NCBI GenBank assembly: GCA_963789275.1 | Contig: CAWBKF010000010.1 | Span: 124,001-188,000 of the forward strand | Source: DAHUYF01 sp963789275 | GTDB lineage: Bacteria; Pseudomonadota; Alphaproteobacteria; ATCC43930; CGMCC-115725 | DNA: 64,000 nt | Direction: 5' to 3' | Shown: in pieces, positions 43,013-50,720 of the stretch | Layout of the letters: each line of letters begins with the position of its first letter | How positions within the stretch are numbered: the first letter of the stretch is position 1 | Notes under the pieces: generated by a model | What the model was told of the DNA's origin: nothing | Seen by the model: the letters and a program-made list of their open reading frames with translations, nothing else | The model's database searches: none | Translations under genes and position numbers: made by a program

Positions 43013-44785
43013 CTACCGCTCCGCCCTGAGCCCGAGGATCGACACCTTCGCGGTGGTGATCTCGGTGGGCCACAGGATTTCCGTGAGGCCGGTCGCGACC
43101 GCGACTTTCTGCGCGCCGCCGGCCTCGTAGGTGATGACGCCGCCGCCCACGGCGCCGCCGATCTTCCGGCCCCATAATTTCCGCCCGTTGGCGGCATCGA
43201 CGGCGTAGAAATTGCCGCCCATGTCGCCGAAGAAGACGACGCCGCCGGCGGTCGGCGTGACGCCGCTCTGGATCGGGTAGTTGGTCCTGACCCGCCATCT
43301 CCAGGCGCCGGTGTCGGCGTCGCTCGCATAGAGCCAGCCGCCCCAATCGCCGAACGGGTCGGGCTTCCCCCAGGTATTGAAGGGATTGAGCGACGCCTCG
43401 CCCGACCACGGCGTTCCCGTGGCACTCTTCTGCAGCTGCTCCGGCGATTGCAGCGTCACCGTCGTGCACCAGTCGACTTCGCCGACCAGGATGAGGTTGG
43501 TCTGGGGATCGAACGCCGGCCCGTTCCATTCGGCGCCGCCGACCGATCCCGGGCAGAAGTGCACCGCGTTGCCGGCCGAGAAGGTCTTCTCCGCGTTCTC
43601 GACGCGCGTCACCGGCATGCGATAGAGGAGCGCGCTGGTGGCGAGGTCGAAGCCATAGAGATGCCCGTCCTTGGGCGCGACCGAGAGCAGCTTCTTGCCG
43701 CCGGCCGTCTCGATGATCGCCGGCGCGCTCGAGACATCCCAGTCGTGCCAGTCCACCGGCACGATCTTGAGATGGCTCCGGTAGGCCCCGGTCTTGGCGT
43801 CGAGGATGATCACCGATCCCGTATAGAGGTCGGGTCCTTCGCGCGGCCCCGTCGCGAAATCGGGCGCGGGATTGCCCCCCGGCACATAGAGCAGCCCGCT
43901 CGCGGGGTCGAGCGAGTAGGAGGTCCAGGTCGCGCCGCCGGTGATCGGCGAGCCCGCCGGATTTTTCCAGCTGGAGGCGTCGAGCGGCGATGCGCCCTGG
44001 GGCCCGCGCTCGACATCGCCCGGCGTCTTCGGCACCAGATAGAATTCCCAGGCGATCGCGCCGGTCTTGGCATCGAGCGCGTACATGCGGCCCTTCACGC
44101 CTTTGACGTCGCCGCCGGCATTGCCGACGAATACCAGGCCCTGCCAGGCGATCGGCGCCGCCGGCACGGATTCGCCCTTCGCGGGATCGGCGATGGTGGT
44201 CGCCCAGAGGCGCTTGCCCGTCTTGAAGTCATAGGCGAGCACGCGGCCGTCCTGCGTGCCGCGAAACAAGTCGCCGTCCATATAGGCGGCGCCGCGGTTG
44301 ACGCCCTGCGGCGAGGCGGGCGTGTAATCCTCGTGCACGCGCCAGTTCTGCCGGCACGTGGCGGGATCGATCGAGAAGAGATCGTATTCGGTGACCGCGA
44401 TCAGCGCGCCCGCCACCTCGAGGAGGCCCGAGGTGAAGCCGGTATATTGCCCCGTGTCATAGGTGCACAGCACCGTGAGGCCGCCGACATTGCTCCGGTT
44501 GATCTGGCTCAGATCCGAGAACCGGTTCGAGGTCAGCGTCTTGTTGTAGCTCGGCCAGTCGCCGGAAGCGGCGCCCGGCGTCTGTTCCGCCGCGCGCGGC
44601 GCCGCCGGCACGGGTGTCGCCGCCACTTCCGTCGTCAGCGTCCCCGCCGGCGCCGAGAGGAACCGCACATAATTGATCGCCAGCGCCGCGATCGGCACGG
44701 CCTTGTTCCAGTTGAACCAGACAATTCCGCCGACGATCACCCCGCCCGCGACGACCACGCCCAGAAGGACATAAACGATCCTCAT
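43013..44785 (-). CDS. Membrane-anchored PQQ-binding-like beta-propeller dehydrogenase
   Basis: 590-residue quinoprotein-like protein with one N-terminal membrane helix (IVYVLLGVVVAGGVIVGGIV) instead of a cleaved signal, then an eight-bladed propeller. WPSYNKTLTSNRFSDLSQIN opens the propeller, and repeats of the tryptophan-docking type (YALDAKTGAIAWEF, YDFKTGKRLWATT, YASDADTGAWRWR, YAVDAANGRKLWGRK) follow. The catalytic region is PVDWHDWDVSSAP: the catalytic Asp is present, but Ser rather than Asp follows two residues later, unlike the first PQQ enzyme. The substrate is unknown. It is flanked on the 3' side by repeat A and has no cytochrome gene beside it. I start at MRIVYVLL. Confidence 0.83.
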   Translation of the reverse strand: MRIVYVLLGVVVAGGVIVGGIVWFNWNKAVPIAALAINYVRFLSAPAGTLTTEVAATPVPAAPRAAEQTPGAASGDWPSYNKTLTSNRFSDLSQINRSNVGGLTVLCTYDTGQYTGFTSGLLEVAGALIAVTEYDLFSIDPATCRQNWRVHEDYTPASPQGVNRGAAYMDGDLFRGTQDGRVLAYDFKTGKRLWATTIADPAKGESVPAAPIAWQGLVFVGNAGGDVKGVKGRMYALDAKTGAIAWEFYLVPKTPGDVERGPQGASPLDASSWKNPAGSPITGGATWTSYSLDPASGLLYVPGGNPAPDFATGPREGPDLYTGSVIILDAKTGAYRSHLKIVPVDWHDWDVSSAPAIIETAGGKKLLSVAPKDGHLYGFDLATSALLYRMPVTRVENAEKTFSAGNAVHFCPGSVGGAEWNGPAFDPQTNLILVGEVDWCTTVTLQSPEQLQKSATGTPWSGEASLNPFNTWGKPDPFGDWGGWLYASDADTGAWRWRVRTNYPIQSGVTPTAGGVVFFGDMGGNFYAVDAANGRKLWGRKIGGAVGGGVITYEAGGAQKVAVATGLTEILWPTEITTAKVSILGLRAER

Positions 44786-44952
44786 CCTTCGCTCCTGACG
44801 CTGTTGACGGCGCGTTTGGCAAACGACGCAGACTGTCAAAAGTACCTTCGGAAATTACTGATGCAAAGACTTCTGATGAAGATGCGCCCATGCCATGATC
44901 TTCCCCTCTCCGCCCCATTGGGGCGGAGAGGCCGGGTGAGGTGGGGAGCGCA

Positions 44953-45066
44953 ATGCCTTTAAGAGCGAGAACCCAGATTGCGCGGCGCCTCCGCCGGGAG
45001 GCGACCGATGTCGAGAAGATTCTCTGGCGCGCCCTGCGCGAGCGCCTCGTCCCCTGGAAATTTCGC
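44953..45066 (+). pseudogene. DUF559 (restriction-endonuclease-like fold) gene remnant
   Basis: From the ATG at 44953 the reading frame gives MPLRARTQIARRLRREATDV and then EKILWRALRERLVPWKFRRR, the unmistakable N-terminus of DUF559 proteins, which are usually about 110-130 residues with a PD-(D/E)XK-like fold. After 38 residues it runs directly into repeat A, and the conserved remainder (the DFV and nuclease-core segments) is missing. I therefore call it a truncated pseudogene, apparently cut by the arrival of the repeat. Confidence 0.75.
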
Positions 45067-45205
45067 CGCCGCGAACGCGTAGCGTTCGTCGGCGGCGGGC
45101 GCCAGCGATTGCGTCAGCAATCGCGGAAGCCCGCACGGTGCGGGCGATTCTCTGCGCAGCAATCGCGGAAGCCCGCCCGGTGCGGGCAATTTACCGTCGC
45201 CCCCA
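45062..45205. repeat. Palindromic repeat family A, copy 3 (tandem)
   Basis: One full unit (GCCGCGAACGCGTAGCGTTC, GGGCGCCAGCGATTGCGTCA, GCAATCGCGGAAGCCCGCAC, GGTGCGGG) followed by a second partial unit repeating GCAGCAATCGCGGAAGCCCG and CCCGGTGCGGGCAATTTACC. It interrupts the DUF559 gene. Confidence 0.8.
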
Positions 45206-45302
45206 CCTCACCCGACCTCTCCGCCCCGAGGGGCGGAGAGGAGAAGATCTATCGGAGCGTAAGGGGCGTCAGGTGGGGTCGACACGCGTTCGCGGCGGCA
45301 CC

Positions 45303-45394
45303 GGCGGAGAATTGCCTGCACGGTGCGGGCTTCCGCGATTGCTGCGCAATCGCTGGCGCCCGCCGCCGACAAACGCTGCGCGTTCGCGGCGCGC
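45303..45394. repeat. Palindromic repeat family A, copy 4 (inverted)
   Basis: The same unit in opposite orientation: GGAGAATTGCCTGCACGGTG, GCGGGCTTCCGCGATTGCTG, CGCAATCGCTGGCGCCCGCC, ending GCTGCGCGTTCGCGGCGCG next to the stop codon of the second chemoreceptor. Confidence 0.8.
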
Positions 45395-47398
45395 CTAAGC
45401 CGCCCGAATGCTCGCCAGGAACCCGTCGACGCGCGCCCGCAGCGTCTCCGCCTGCTTCGCCAGCTCCCCGGCGGCGCCGAGGACCTGCTGCGAGGCGGTG
45501 CCGGTGTCGCCCGCCGCCTTGGTGACGCCGGCGATGTTGGACGACACCTCATGCGTCCCCGTCGACGCCTGCTGGACGTTCCGCGCGATCTCGTTGGTCG
45601 CAGCACCTTGCTCCGCCACCGCCGCGGCGATCGCCGTGGCGATCTCGTTGACGCGTGCGATGGTGTCGCGGATGCCCTGCACCACCGCGACCGATTCGCT
45701 GGTGGCGCTTTGCATCTCGCCCACCTTGGCGCTGATCTCCTCGGTCGCCTTGGCGGTCTGGTTGGCGAGCGACTTCACCTCCGACGCCACCACCGCGAAG
45801 CCCTTCCCGGCCTCGCCCGCCCGCGCCGCCTCGATGGTGGCGTTGAGCGCCAGCAGATTGGTCTGGCCGGCGATGTCGCTGATGAGATTCACCACCTCGC
45901 CGATCTTCTCCGCCGCCTCCGCCAGGCCTTGGATCTGGCTGTTGGTGCGCTGGGTCTCCTCGACGGCCTCTTTCGTGATGCGGGCGGACTCGCCGACCTG
46001 GCGCGAGATCTCGGCGATCGAGGACGAGAGCTGCTCCGCCTTGCTCGCCACCGTCTGGACATTGGCCGAGGCCTGTTCCGAGGCCGACGCCACGGCGGTG
46101 GATTGCCGGCTGGTCGCTTCCGCCGTCGCCGACATCGACTGCGCCGTGGCCTGAAGCTGGCCCGACGCCGCGGACACGCTTTGCAGGATGGCCGCGACCG
46201 ACCGGTCGAACTCCGCGAGATGGCCCTCGATCGTCTTCTGGCGCTCTTCCTTCCGCGCCTGTTCGGCCTGCTGCTCGGCCGCGAGCGCCTCGGCCTTGAT
46301 CATGTTGTCGCGGAACACTTGCACCGATTGCGCCATCTCGCCGATCTCGTCCCGGTATCCCGCGCCCGGGATCACGACCCGCTTGTCGCCGCCGGCGAGC
46401 CGCGCCATGGCCGCCGTCATGCCGCGCACCGGGCGCGAGATGCCGCGGCCGATGACGAACGCCACCCCGAGCCCGAGCACCGACGCGATCACCGCCGTCG
46501 CCAGGCCCGAGAGCGTCGACATGCGGACATTGCCGGTGATCGTCGTCTCGATCTGGCGCAGCGAGGTGATCTGCGAGGCCTTCACCGCCTCCGCGTCCTT
46601 GGCGAGCTCTTCGGCGGCGATATCCATATCGCCGTTGACGAGGCTGTAGACTTCCAGCGCCGGACCCGACATCGCCTTGAAGGCCGCGGCAAATTTGCTG
46701 GCGCCGTCCGCCGTCTGGTGGAAGAGCTGCTTGCACTGCTGGTCCGCGGTCTCGCTCTCCGCCTGCGCCAGCGCGGTCGCGAGCTTGGCGAGCCGGTCGC
46801 CCACGGCATCGATGAGCTTCTGCTCGGGCATGGCGATGAAGCGCACCGTGTCGAGCTGCACCAGCGTCAGGCTCTCCTCGATGTCGCCGATCAGCGCCGC
46901 CGCCCGCATATCCTTGTCGGCGAGCGCCGCGACGCGCACCTTCGCCAGGCTCTCCCGCGTCGCGAGGCTGGCCGGGTTCATCGCTTCGGTCAGGATCTTT
47001 TGGCTTTCCGTGCGCCGCTGCTTGACGTGGTCGAACTGGGCGATGTAATCGCGGTAGAGCCCGTTCATCCCCTGCAGCATCTCGCGCTGCTGGGCCGACG
47101 CCGCCGCTTTCTGCGCCTCGGCGAGATCCTGCTCCACCGCCTTTTTGAGCTTCTCCACGCTGCGCAGCGCAGTCTCGTCGCCGGTGCCGGTATAGACCGT
47201 CACATTATGCCGCAGCTCCGCGATATCGCGGTCGATCTCCAGCACGCGCATCGCATTGTCGCTGATGCGCGCGAAACGGTTGAAGCTGCCTCCGGCGCTG
47301 CTCAGGCCGAGCGTGGCGATGAGCGCCACGACGCCGAGCAGGACGAGAATAAGAATAAAACCGGCAAAGACGCGCGTGCCGATTTTGAACCGGTTCAT
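45395..47398 (-). CDS. Methyl-accepting chemotaxis protein with helical periplasmic sensor
   Basis: 667-residue chemoreceptor, intact. MNRFKIGTRVFAGFILILVL starts the first membrane helix; a long all-helical periplasmic domain of about 250 residues follows, resembling the HBM-type bimodular sensor. The second membrane helix is near LSGLATAVIASVLGLGVAFV, then comes HAMP (SRPVRGMTAAMARLAGGD) and the signalling hairpin with EVVNLISDIAGQTNLLALNA, TIEAARAGEAGKGFAVVASE. It is similar in the last 300 residues to the receptor at 35124. There is no C-terminal CheR-docking pentapeptide; it ends FLASIRAA. Confidence 0.93.
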   Translation of the reverse strand: MNRFKIGTRVFAGFILILVLLGVVALIATLGLSSAGGSFNRFARISDNAMRVLEIDRDIAELRHNVTVYTGTGDETALRSVEKLKKAVEQDLAEAQKAAASAQQREMLQGMNGLYRDYIAQFDHVKQRRTESQKILTEAMNPASLATRESLAKVRVAALADKDMRAAALIGDIEESLTLVQLDTVRFIAMPEQKLIDAVGDRLAKLATALAQAESETADQQCKQLFHQTADGASKFAAAFKAMSGPALEVYSLVNGDMDIAAEELAKDAEAVKASQITSLRQIETTITGNVRMSTLSGLATAVIASVLGLGVAFVIGRGISRPVRGMTAAMARLAGGDKRVVIPGAGYRDEIGEMAQSVQVFRDNMIKAEALAAEQQAEQARKEERQKTIEGHLAEFDRSVAAILQSVSAASGQLQATAQSMSATAEATSRQSTAVASASEQASANVQTVASKAEQLSSSIAEISRQVGESARITKEAVEETQRTNSQIQGLAEAAEKIGEVVNLISDIAGQTNLLALNATIEAARAGEAGKGFAVVASEVKSLANQTAKATEEISAKVGEMQSATSESVAVVQGIRDTIARVNEIATAIAAAVAEQGAATNEIARNVQQASTGTHEVSSNIAGVTKAAGDTGTASQQVLGAAGELAKQAETLRARVDGFLASIRAA

Positions 47399-47473
47399 GA
47401 CAGAGGGGCCTCCTCGCCAGCGCCCAGACGCGCGCCCCGACGCTAACCTTTACCGATTAAGATAGAATTTAAG

Positions 47474-47563
47474 TCGCCGCGAAGGCGAAGCCTTCGTCGG
47501 CGGCGGGCGCCAGCGATTGCGCAGCAATCGCGAGAGCCCGCACGGTGCAGGCAATTCTCGTCC
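47474..47563. repeat. Palindromic repeat family A, copy 5
   Basis: GCCGCGAAGGCGAAGCCTTC, GTCGGCGGCGGGCGCCAGCG, ATTGCGCAGCAATCGCGAGA, GCCCGCACGGTGCAGGCAAT, TCTCGTC. The first hairpin has changed from GAACGC/GCGTTC to GAAGGC/GCCTTC on both arms, which keeps the pairing. It lies in the upstream region of the chemoreceptor. Confidence 0.8.
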
Positions 47564-47603
47564 GCTCCGGCGCGCGCGCGTCAAACCATACGTGAAATCT
47601 CTC

Positions 47604-47630
47604 CGCCGCCCCCGCGAAAGCGGGGGCAAT
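47604..47630. repeat. Palindromic repeat family B, short copy
   Basis: CGCCCCCGCGAAAGCGGGGG, the left-arm hairpin alone. It is followed by a degraded inverted family C copy (ACCACGAAGG and GCCACGGAGAA at 47645-47696). Confidence 0.65.
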
Positions 47631-47704
47631 CGCATATGAAATTCACCACGAAGGGCGAGCCGCGAAGCGGATCGACGAGGCCACGGAGAAAAGTGCTCAT
47701 GGAG

Positions 47705-47874
47705 AAATGAAATCATCACTGCCGCCCCCGCGAAAGCGGGGGCCCAGGAGCAACCGCATGTCGGTCGCTCTGGTTCCCCGCTTTCGCGGGGAAAGCGAGA
47801 AACGATGATTTCGATCGCGTCGCGTCCCGGGCGCGCCGTTCTTTCCTTCTCCGTGACCTCCGTGTCTCCGTGGT
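47705..47874. repeat. Intact repeat B-C unit (empty insertion site)
   Basis: CCGCCCCCGCGAAAGCGGGG, GCCCAGGAGCAACCGCATGT, CGGTCGCTCTGGTTCCCCGC, TTTCGCGGGGAAAGCGAGAA and so on to the family C end CTCCGTGTCTCCGTGGT. This is the uninterrupted counterpart of 42170-42674; 47779-47874 is identical to 42579-42674 over 96 bases. Confidence 0.85.
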
Positions 47875-47914
47875 GCCCCTTTCCATTGACGTCCCGACGC
47901 ATATGCGATTGCCC

Positions 47915-48010
47915 CGCCGCGAACGCGCAGCGTTCGTCGGCCGCGGGCGCCAGCGCCCCGGACTTGATCCGGGGCGCGGAAGCCCGCCCGGTGCAGGCAG
48001 TTCTCCCCCT
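47915..48010. repeat. Palindromic repeat family A, copy 6 with swapped hairpin
   Basis: GCCGCGAACGCGCAGCGTTC, GTCGGCCGCGGGCGCCAGCG, then CCCCGGACTTGATCCGGGG in place of the usual ATTGCGCAGCAAT, then CGCGGAAGCCCGCCCGGTGC and AGGCAGTTCTCCCC. The replacement is itself a perfect hairpin at the same place. It lies at the 3' end of the siderophore-interacting-protein gene. Confidence 0.8.
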
Positions 48011-48024
48011 CCGGCGCGCGCCCC

Positions 48025-48846
48025 TCAATCCTCATACGTCTCATGGGTCGCGACCGCGCCGCGCCGCCAATAGGCCGACGCCCTCACCCGGTCCCGGCGC
48101 AGGCCGCGCTCCTCGACCAGGTGGCGGCGCAGCGCTTTTGCCGCCGCGGCCTCTGCCGCGATCCAGGCGTAACCTTCCCCCGGCGGCAGGGCGAGCCCGG
48201 CGACCGCCTCGGTCAGCAGCGCCGCGCCCGGCTCGGCGCCGTCGCGATGGAGCCAGCGCGCGTCGAGGCGCACGCGCGTCGCGAAGCGCTGCTCCTCGCC
48301 GGCATCCGCCACCTCGATCACGACCACGGCGCGCGCGCCTTCCGGCAGCTCCTCGAGCCGGCGCCCGATCGCCGGCAGCGCCGTCTCGTCGCCGGCCAGC
48401 AGGTACCAGTCGAAGCCGTTGGGCACGATGAAGGAGCCGCGCGGGCCGCCGACGCCGAGGAATTCTCCCGGCGCCGCTTCGGCCGCCCAAGTCGCGGCGG
48501 GACCGTCGCCATGCAGCACGAAATCGATCGCCAGCGTGTTCGCCGCGGCATCATGGCGGCGCGGCGTGTAGTCGCGCGCCGCCGGCCGCGGGACGCCGTC
48601 GGGATAGACCGGCCCGTTGGGCCCGAGCGTCGGCAGCACCGGCATGTCCTGCCCCGGCACCGGAAAGAACAGCTTCACGTGGTCATCATGCGCGGCGCTG
48701 GTGAAGCCCGCGAGCTCGTCGCCGCCCAGCGTGATCCGCGCCATCTTCGGCGTGATCCGCTCGACCGCGCGGACGCTGAGCAGCCGCCGTTTGACCTCGT
48801 AGCGCACCCGGCGCACCGTGCGGTAGGTCGTCGTCATATCGTCCAT
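48025..48846 (-). CDS. Siderophore-interacting protein (FAD-dependent ferric-siderophore reductase)
   Basis: 273-residue cytoplasmic flavoprotein of the ViuB/YqjH group that reduces ferric siderophores to release iron. The FAD-binding beta-barrel contains ARITLGGDELAGF, HVKLFFPVPGQD and ARDYTPRRHD (the RxYTxR flavin motif); GPRGSFIVPNGFDWYLLAGD and ETALPAIGRRLEELP form the flavin/NAD region; WIAAEAAAAKALRRHLVEER ends the protein. It is the third gene of a PadR, methyltransferase, SIP set on the minus strand, the arrangement of E. coli yqjI-yqjH with an added gene. Confidence 0.9.
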   Translation of the reverse strand: MDDMTTTYRTVRRVRYEVKRRLLSVRAVERITPKMARITLGGDELAGFTSAAHDDHVKLFFPVPGQDMPVLPTLGPNGPVYPDGVPRPAARDYTPRRHDAAANTLAIDFVLHGDGPAATWAAEAAPGEFLGVGGPRGSFIVPNGFDWYLLAGDETALPAIGRRLEELPEGARAVVVIEVADAGEEQRFATRVRLDARWLHRDGAEPGAALLTEAVAGLALPPGEGYAWIAAEAAAAKALRRHLVEERGLRRDRVRASAYWRRGAVATHETYED

Positions 48847-48863
48847 GTCGGGGAACCCCTTCC

Positions 48864-49499
48864 TCAGGAGACCTTCGCCGAGAGCTCGGTGCCGCCCTTC
48901 AGCGGCAGCGACATCGAGCGAAAGCCGTTGGCGGGATCGCGGATATAGGCGAGGTAGTCCGCCTCGCCATTGTCGTTCATCACGAGCCCGCCGGGGCGGA
49001 TCTGCGGCGCCACGATCTCGATCACCTGCCGCGCCAGCGACGGCCCGGCCTCGCCCGGCCAGCCGTCGATCAGCACGAAATCGACGGGCCCGCCGAGATC
49101 GCGCAGCGTCTCGCGCGCATCGCCCTCACGGATGTCGACGAGATCGGCGAGGCCGGCCGCGGCGAGATTGCGCCGGGCGGTGGCGACCTTCTCCGGCACG
49201 AGCTCGGAGCCGATCACCTGCCCGCCGCCATTGTCGCGCATCGCCGCGGCGAAATAGAGCGTCGACATGCCGACCGAGGTGGCGAATTCGGCGACGCGGG
49301 TCGCGCCCTGCGCCCGGCACAGCAGATAGATCAGCTCGCCCTGCTCGGGCGCGATCGAGAAGCCGTATTCCGCATAGGCATGGGGATCGCGGCTGGCGGT
49401 CAAGCTGTTCAGCGGGCCGGGCCGGCGCCGCGCGGCCTGGAGGCGGGCGATGACGGCATTGACCGCGGGATCAAGCAGCGGGCCTGGGGCAAGCGGCAT
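48864..49499 (-). CDS. SAM-dependent O-methyltransferase-like protein
   Basis: 211-residue class I methyltransferase. The SAM-binding motif I is RVAEFATSVGMSTLYFAAAM, motif II GSELVPEKVATARRNLAAAG, and the later DFVLIDGWPGEAGPSLARQV matches the family-3 O-methyltransferase-like fold. The start MPLAPGPLLDPAV at 49499 is chosen because the upstream in-frame segment is rich in Arg and covers the PadR intergenic region. It lies 18 bases from the SIP gene and 33 from the PadR gene, so it belongs to the same operon. The substrate is unknown; a catechol or siderophore-related acceptor would fit the context. Confidence 0.83.
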   Translation of the reverse strand: MPLAPGPLLDPAVNAVIARLQAARRRPGPLNSLTASRDPHAYAEYGFSIAPEQGELIYLLCRAQGATRVAEFATSVGMSTLYFAAAMRDNGGGQVIGSELVPEKVATARRNLAAAGLADLVDIREGDARETLRDLGGPVDFVLIDGWPGEAGPSLARQVIEIVAPQIRPGGLVMNDNGEADYLAYIRDPANGFRSMSLPLKGGTELSAKVS

Positions 49500-49531
49500 G
49501 GGATACCTTTCGTCGAACGAGGTTTCGTCGG

Positions 49532-50191
49532 TTATGGCTTCAGGATCTCGGCGGCGGCGCGCCGCAGGATCTCGGCGATGCGCCGCGCCTCTTCCGGCGG
49601 GCAATGGCGCATCTGGCGCAGCACCAGCTTCAGCGCGCGGCGCGCGGCATTGAGCTCGTCCGAGCCCGCGGGATCGAAGCCTTCCTCATCGTCCTCGCCG
49701 GCCGGCTCGTCGCCGGCAAAGGCGCGCCGGACGCGGTCCATCTTGCCGCCGATGCGCGCGAGCGCGCTCAGCATCGCCTCGACCGCCGCGCGGTTCCGTT
49801 CGAGCTCGTGGCGGCCGGCATCGGTCAGCCGATAGAGCTTCTTCGTGCCCTCCGCCTCGACCGTGGCGTGGCCGATCTCCTCGAGATATGTGAGCGCGGG
49901 ATAGATCACGCCCGGGCTCGGGCTGTAGAAGCCGCCGGAGCGTTCCTCCAGCGCCTTGATCAGCTCGTAGCCATGGCTCGGCTTCTCCGCCAGCAAGGCC
50001 AGGATCAGCAGCTGCAGATCGGCGGCGCCAAGCTTTCTTCCGGTGCTGAAGCGATCGCCGCCGCGTCCCATCCCGCCCATGAACCCGCCGCCGAAATGCC
50101 CGAAGCCGCGGCCCCGCCCACCCCCATGATGCCGCCCCGCCCAGCGGGACCAGGGACCGAACGCGTCGATGTCGTCATGATCGTAAAACAT
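49532..50191 (-). CDS. PadR-family regulator with His/Gly-rich N-terminus (YqjI-like)
   Basis: 219-residue repressor. The first 50 residues are unusual (GRHHGGGRGRGFGHFGGGFM) and resemble the metal-binding extension of E. coli YqjI, which senses nickel and represses the ferric reductase gene yqjH. The PadR winged helix follows: LGAADLQLLILALLAEKPSH, GYELIKALEERSGGFYSPSP, GVIYPALTYLEEIGHATVEA, then a C-terminal dimerisation helix. The ATG at 50191 overlaps a palindrome that is probably its own operator. It regulates, by inference, the methyltransferase-SIP genes downstream. Confidence 0.88.
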   Translation of the reverse strand: MFYDHDDIDAFGPWSRWAGRHHGGGRGRGFGHFGGGFMGGMGRGGDRFSTGRKLGAADLQLLILALLAEKPSHGYELIKALEERSGGFYSPSPGVIYPALTYLEEIGHATVEAEGTKKLYRLTDAGRHELERNRAAVEAMLSALARIGGKMDRVRRAFAGDEPAGEDDEEGFDPAGSDELNAARRALKLVLRQMRHCPPEEARRIAEILRRAAAEILKP

Positions 50192-50218
50192 ATCTTACGA
50201 TATAACGAACGATAGCCC
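50190..50218. promoter_or_regulatory. Palindromic operator at the PadR gene start
   Basis: On the plus strand ATATCTTACGATAT (50190-50203) is an inverted repeat with five-base arms, and TATCGT occurs twice on the opposite strand within 50196-50214. The AT-rich patch touches the start codon of the PadR gene, with no Shine-Dalgarno sequence between, so repressor binding would block both promoter and initiation region. Confidence 0.6.
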
Positions 50219-50246
50219 CCAGGCAAGCGGAAAATGCGCCATGACG

Positions 50247-50347
50247 CGCAGCGTTTCTCGGCGGCGGGCGCCAGCGTCGCCGCGAATGCGCAGCATTCGT
50301 CGGCAGCGCAGCAATCGCGAGAGCCCGCACCGTGCAGGCACTTCTCC
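50247..50347. repeat. Palindromic repeat family A, copy 7
   Basis: CAGCGTTTCTCGGCGGCGGG, CGCCAGCGTCGCCGCGAATG, CGCAGCATTCGTCGGCAGCG, CAGCAATCGCGAGAGCCCGC, ACCGTGCAGGCACTTCTCC. A rearranged copy in which one half of the second hairpin is lost. It lies upstream of the PadR operon. Confidence 0.75.
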
Positions 50348-50404
50348 GTGCTCGTTCCCCGTCCGGTTATGGCCGGGCTTGACCTCGCTTTCCCCGCGCA
50401 AGCG

Positions 50405-50585
50405 CTACGGCATGCACACATCATGCAGCAACGCGCTCCTCAACAATCGCCTTGCCCGCGAAAGCGGGCATCCAGGGCCCGCAAATGCAGTGAGCGGGGC
50501 GCTTCCTCTGGGTCCCCGCTTGCGCGGGGACGGCGAAATAAGTAATGGAAGGTGCAGCGCTTTTCCGGATGTGTGCATGCCGTAG
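50405..50585. mobile_element. Miniature inverted-repeat element, copy 2 (181 bp)
   Basis: Bounded by perfect 17-bp terminal inverted repeats, CTACGGCATGCACACAT and ATGTGTGCATGCCGTAG, which share 14 of their first 15 bases with copy 1. Flanking decamers CGCGCAAGCG (50395-50404) and CGCGAAAGTG (50586-50595) agree at 8 of 10 positions. The interior contains no gene but carries its own family B hairpin pair (TGCCCGCGAAAGCGGGCATC near 50452 and GGGTCCCCGCTTGCGCGGGG near 50510). The sequence outside is a family B repeat split by the insertion. Confidence 0.82.
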
Positions 50586-50720
50586 CGCGAAAGTGGGGGC
50601 CCAGAGGACGCGCCCGTCGCCGGCCCTGGATCGCCGCTTTCGCGGCGAAAACGAGATCGCGGTGTTGGCGGTTAGAAGCGTCCGACAATCCGGTTATAGT
50701 TGCCTTGCGCGGAGGGCATC

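Larger units (their letters stand above)
44897..45250. repeat. Composite repeat region around a DUF559 remnant
   Basis: CCTCTCCGCCCCATTGGGGC and its continuation GGAGAGGCCGGGTGAGGTGG stand at the left; an inverted version with CACCTCACCCGACCTCTCCG and CCCCGAGGGGCGGAGAGG stands at 45206-45243. Between them lie the start of a DUF559 gene and repeat A. The matching hairpins at both ends suggest an old mobile cassette. Confidence 0.65.
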
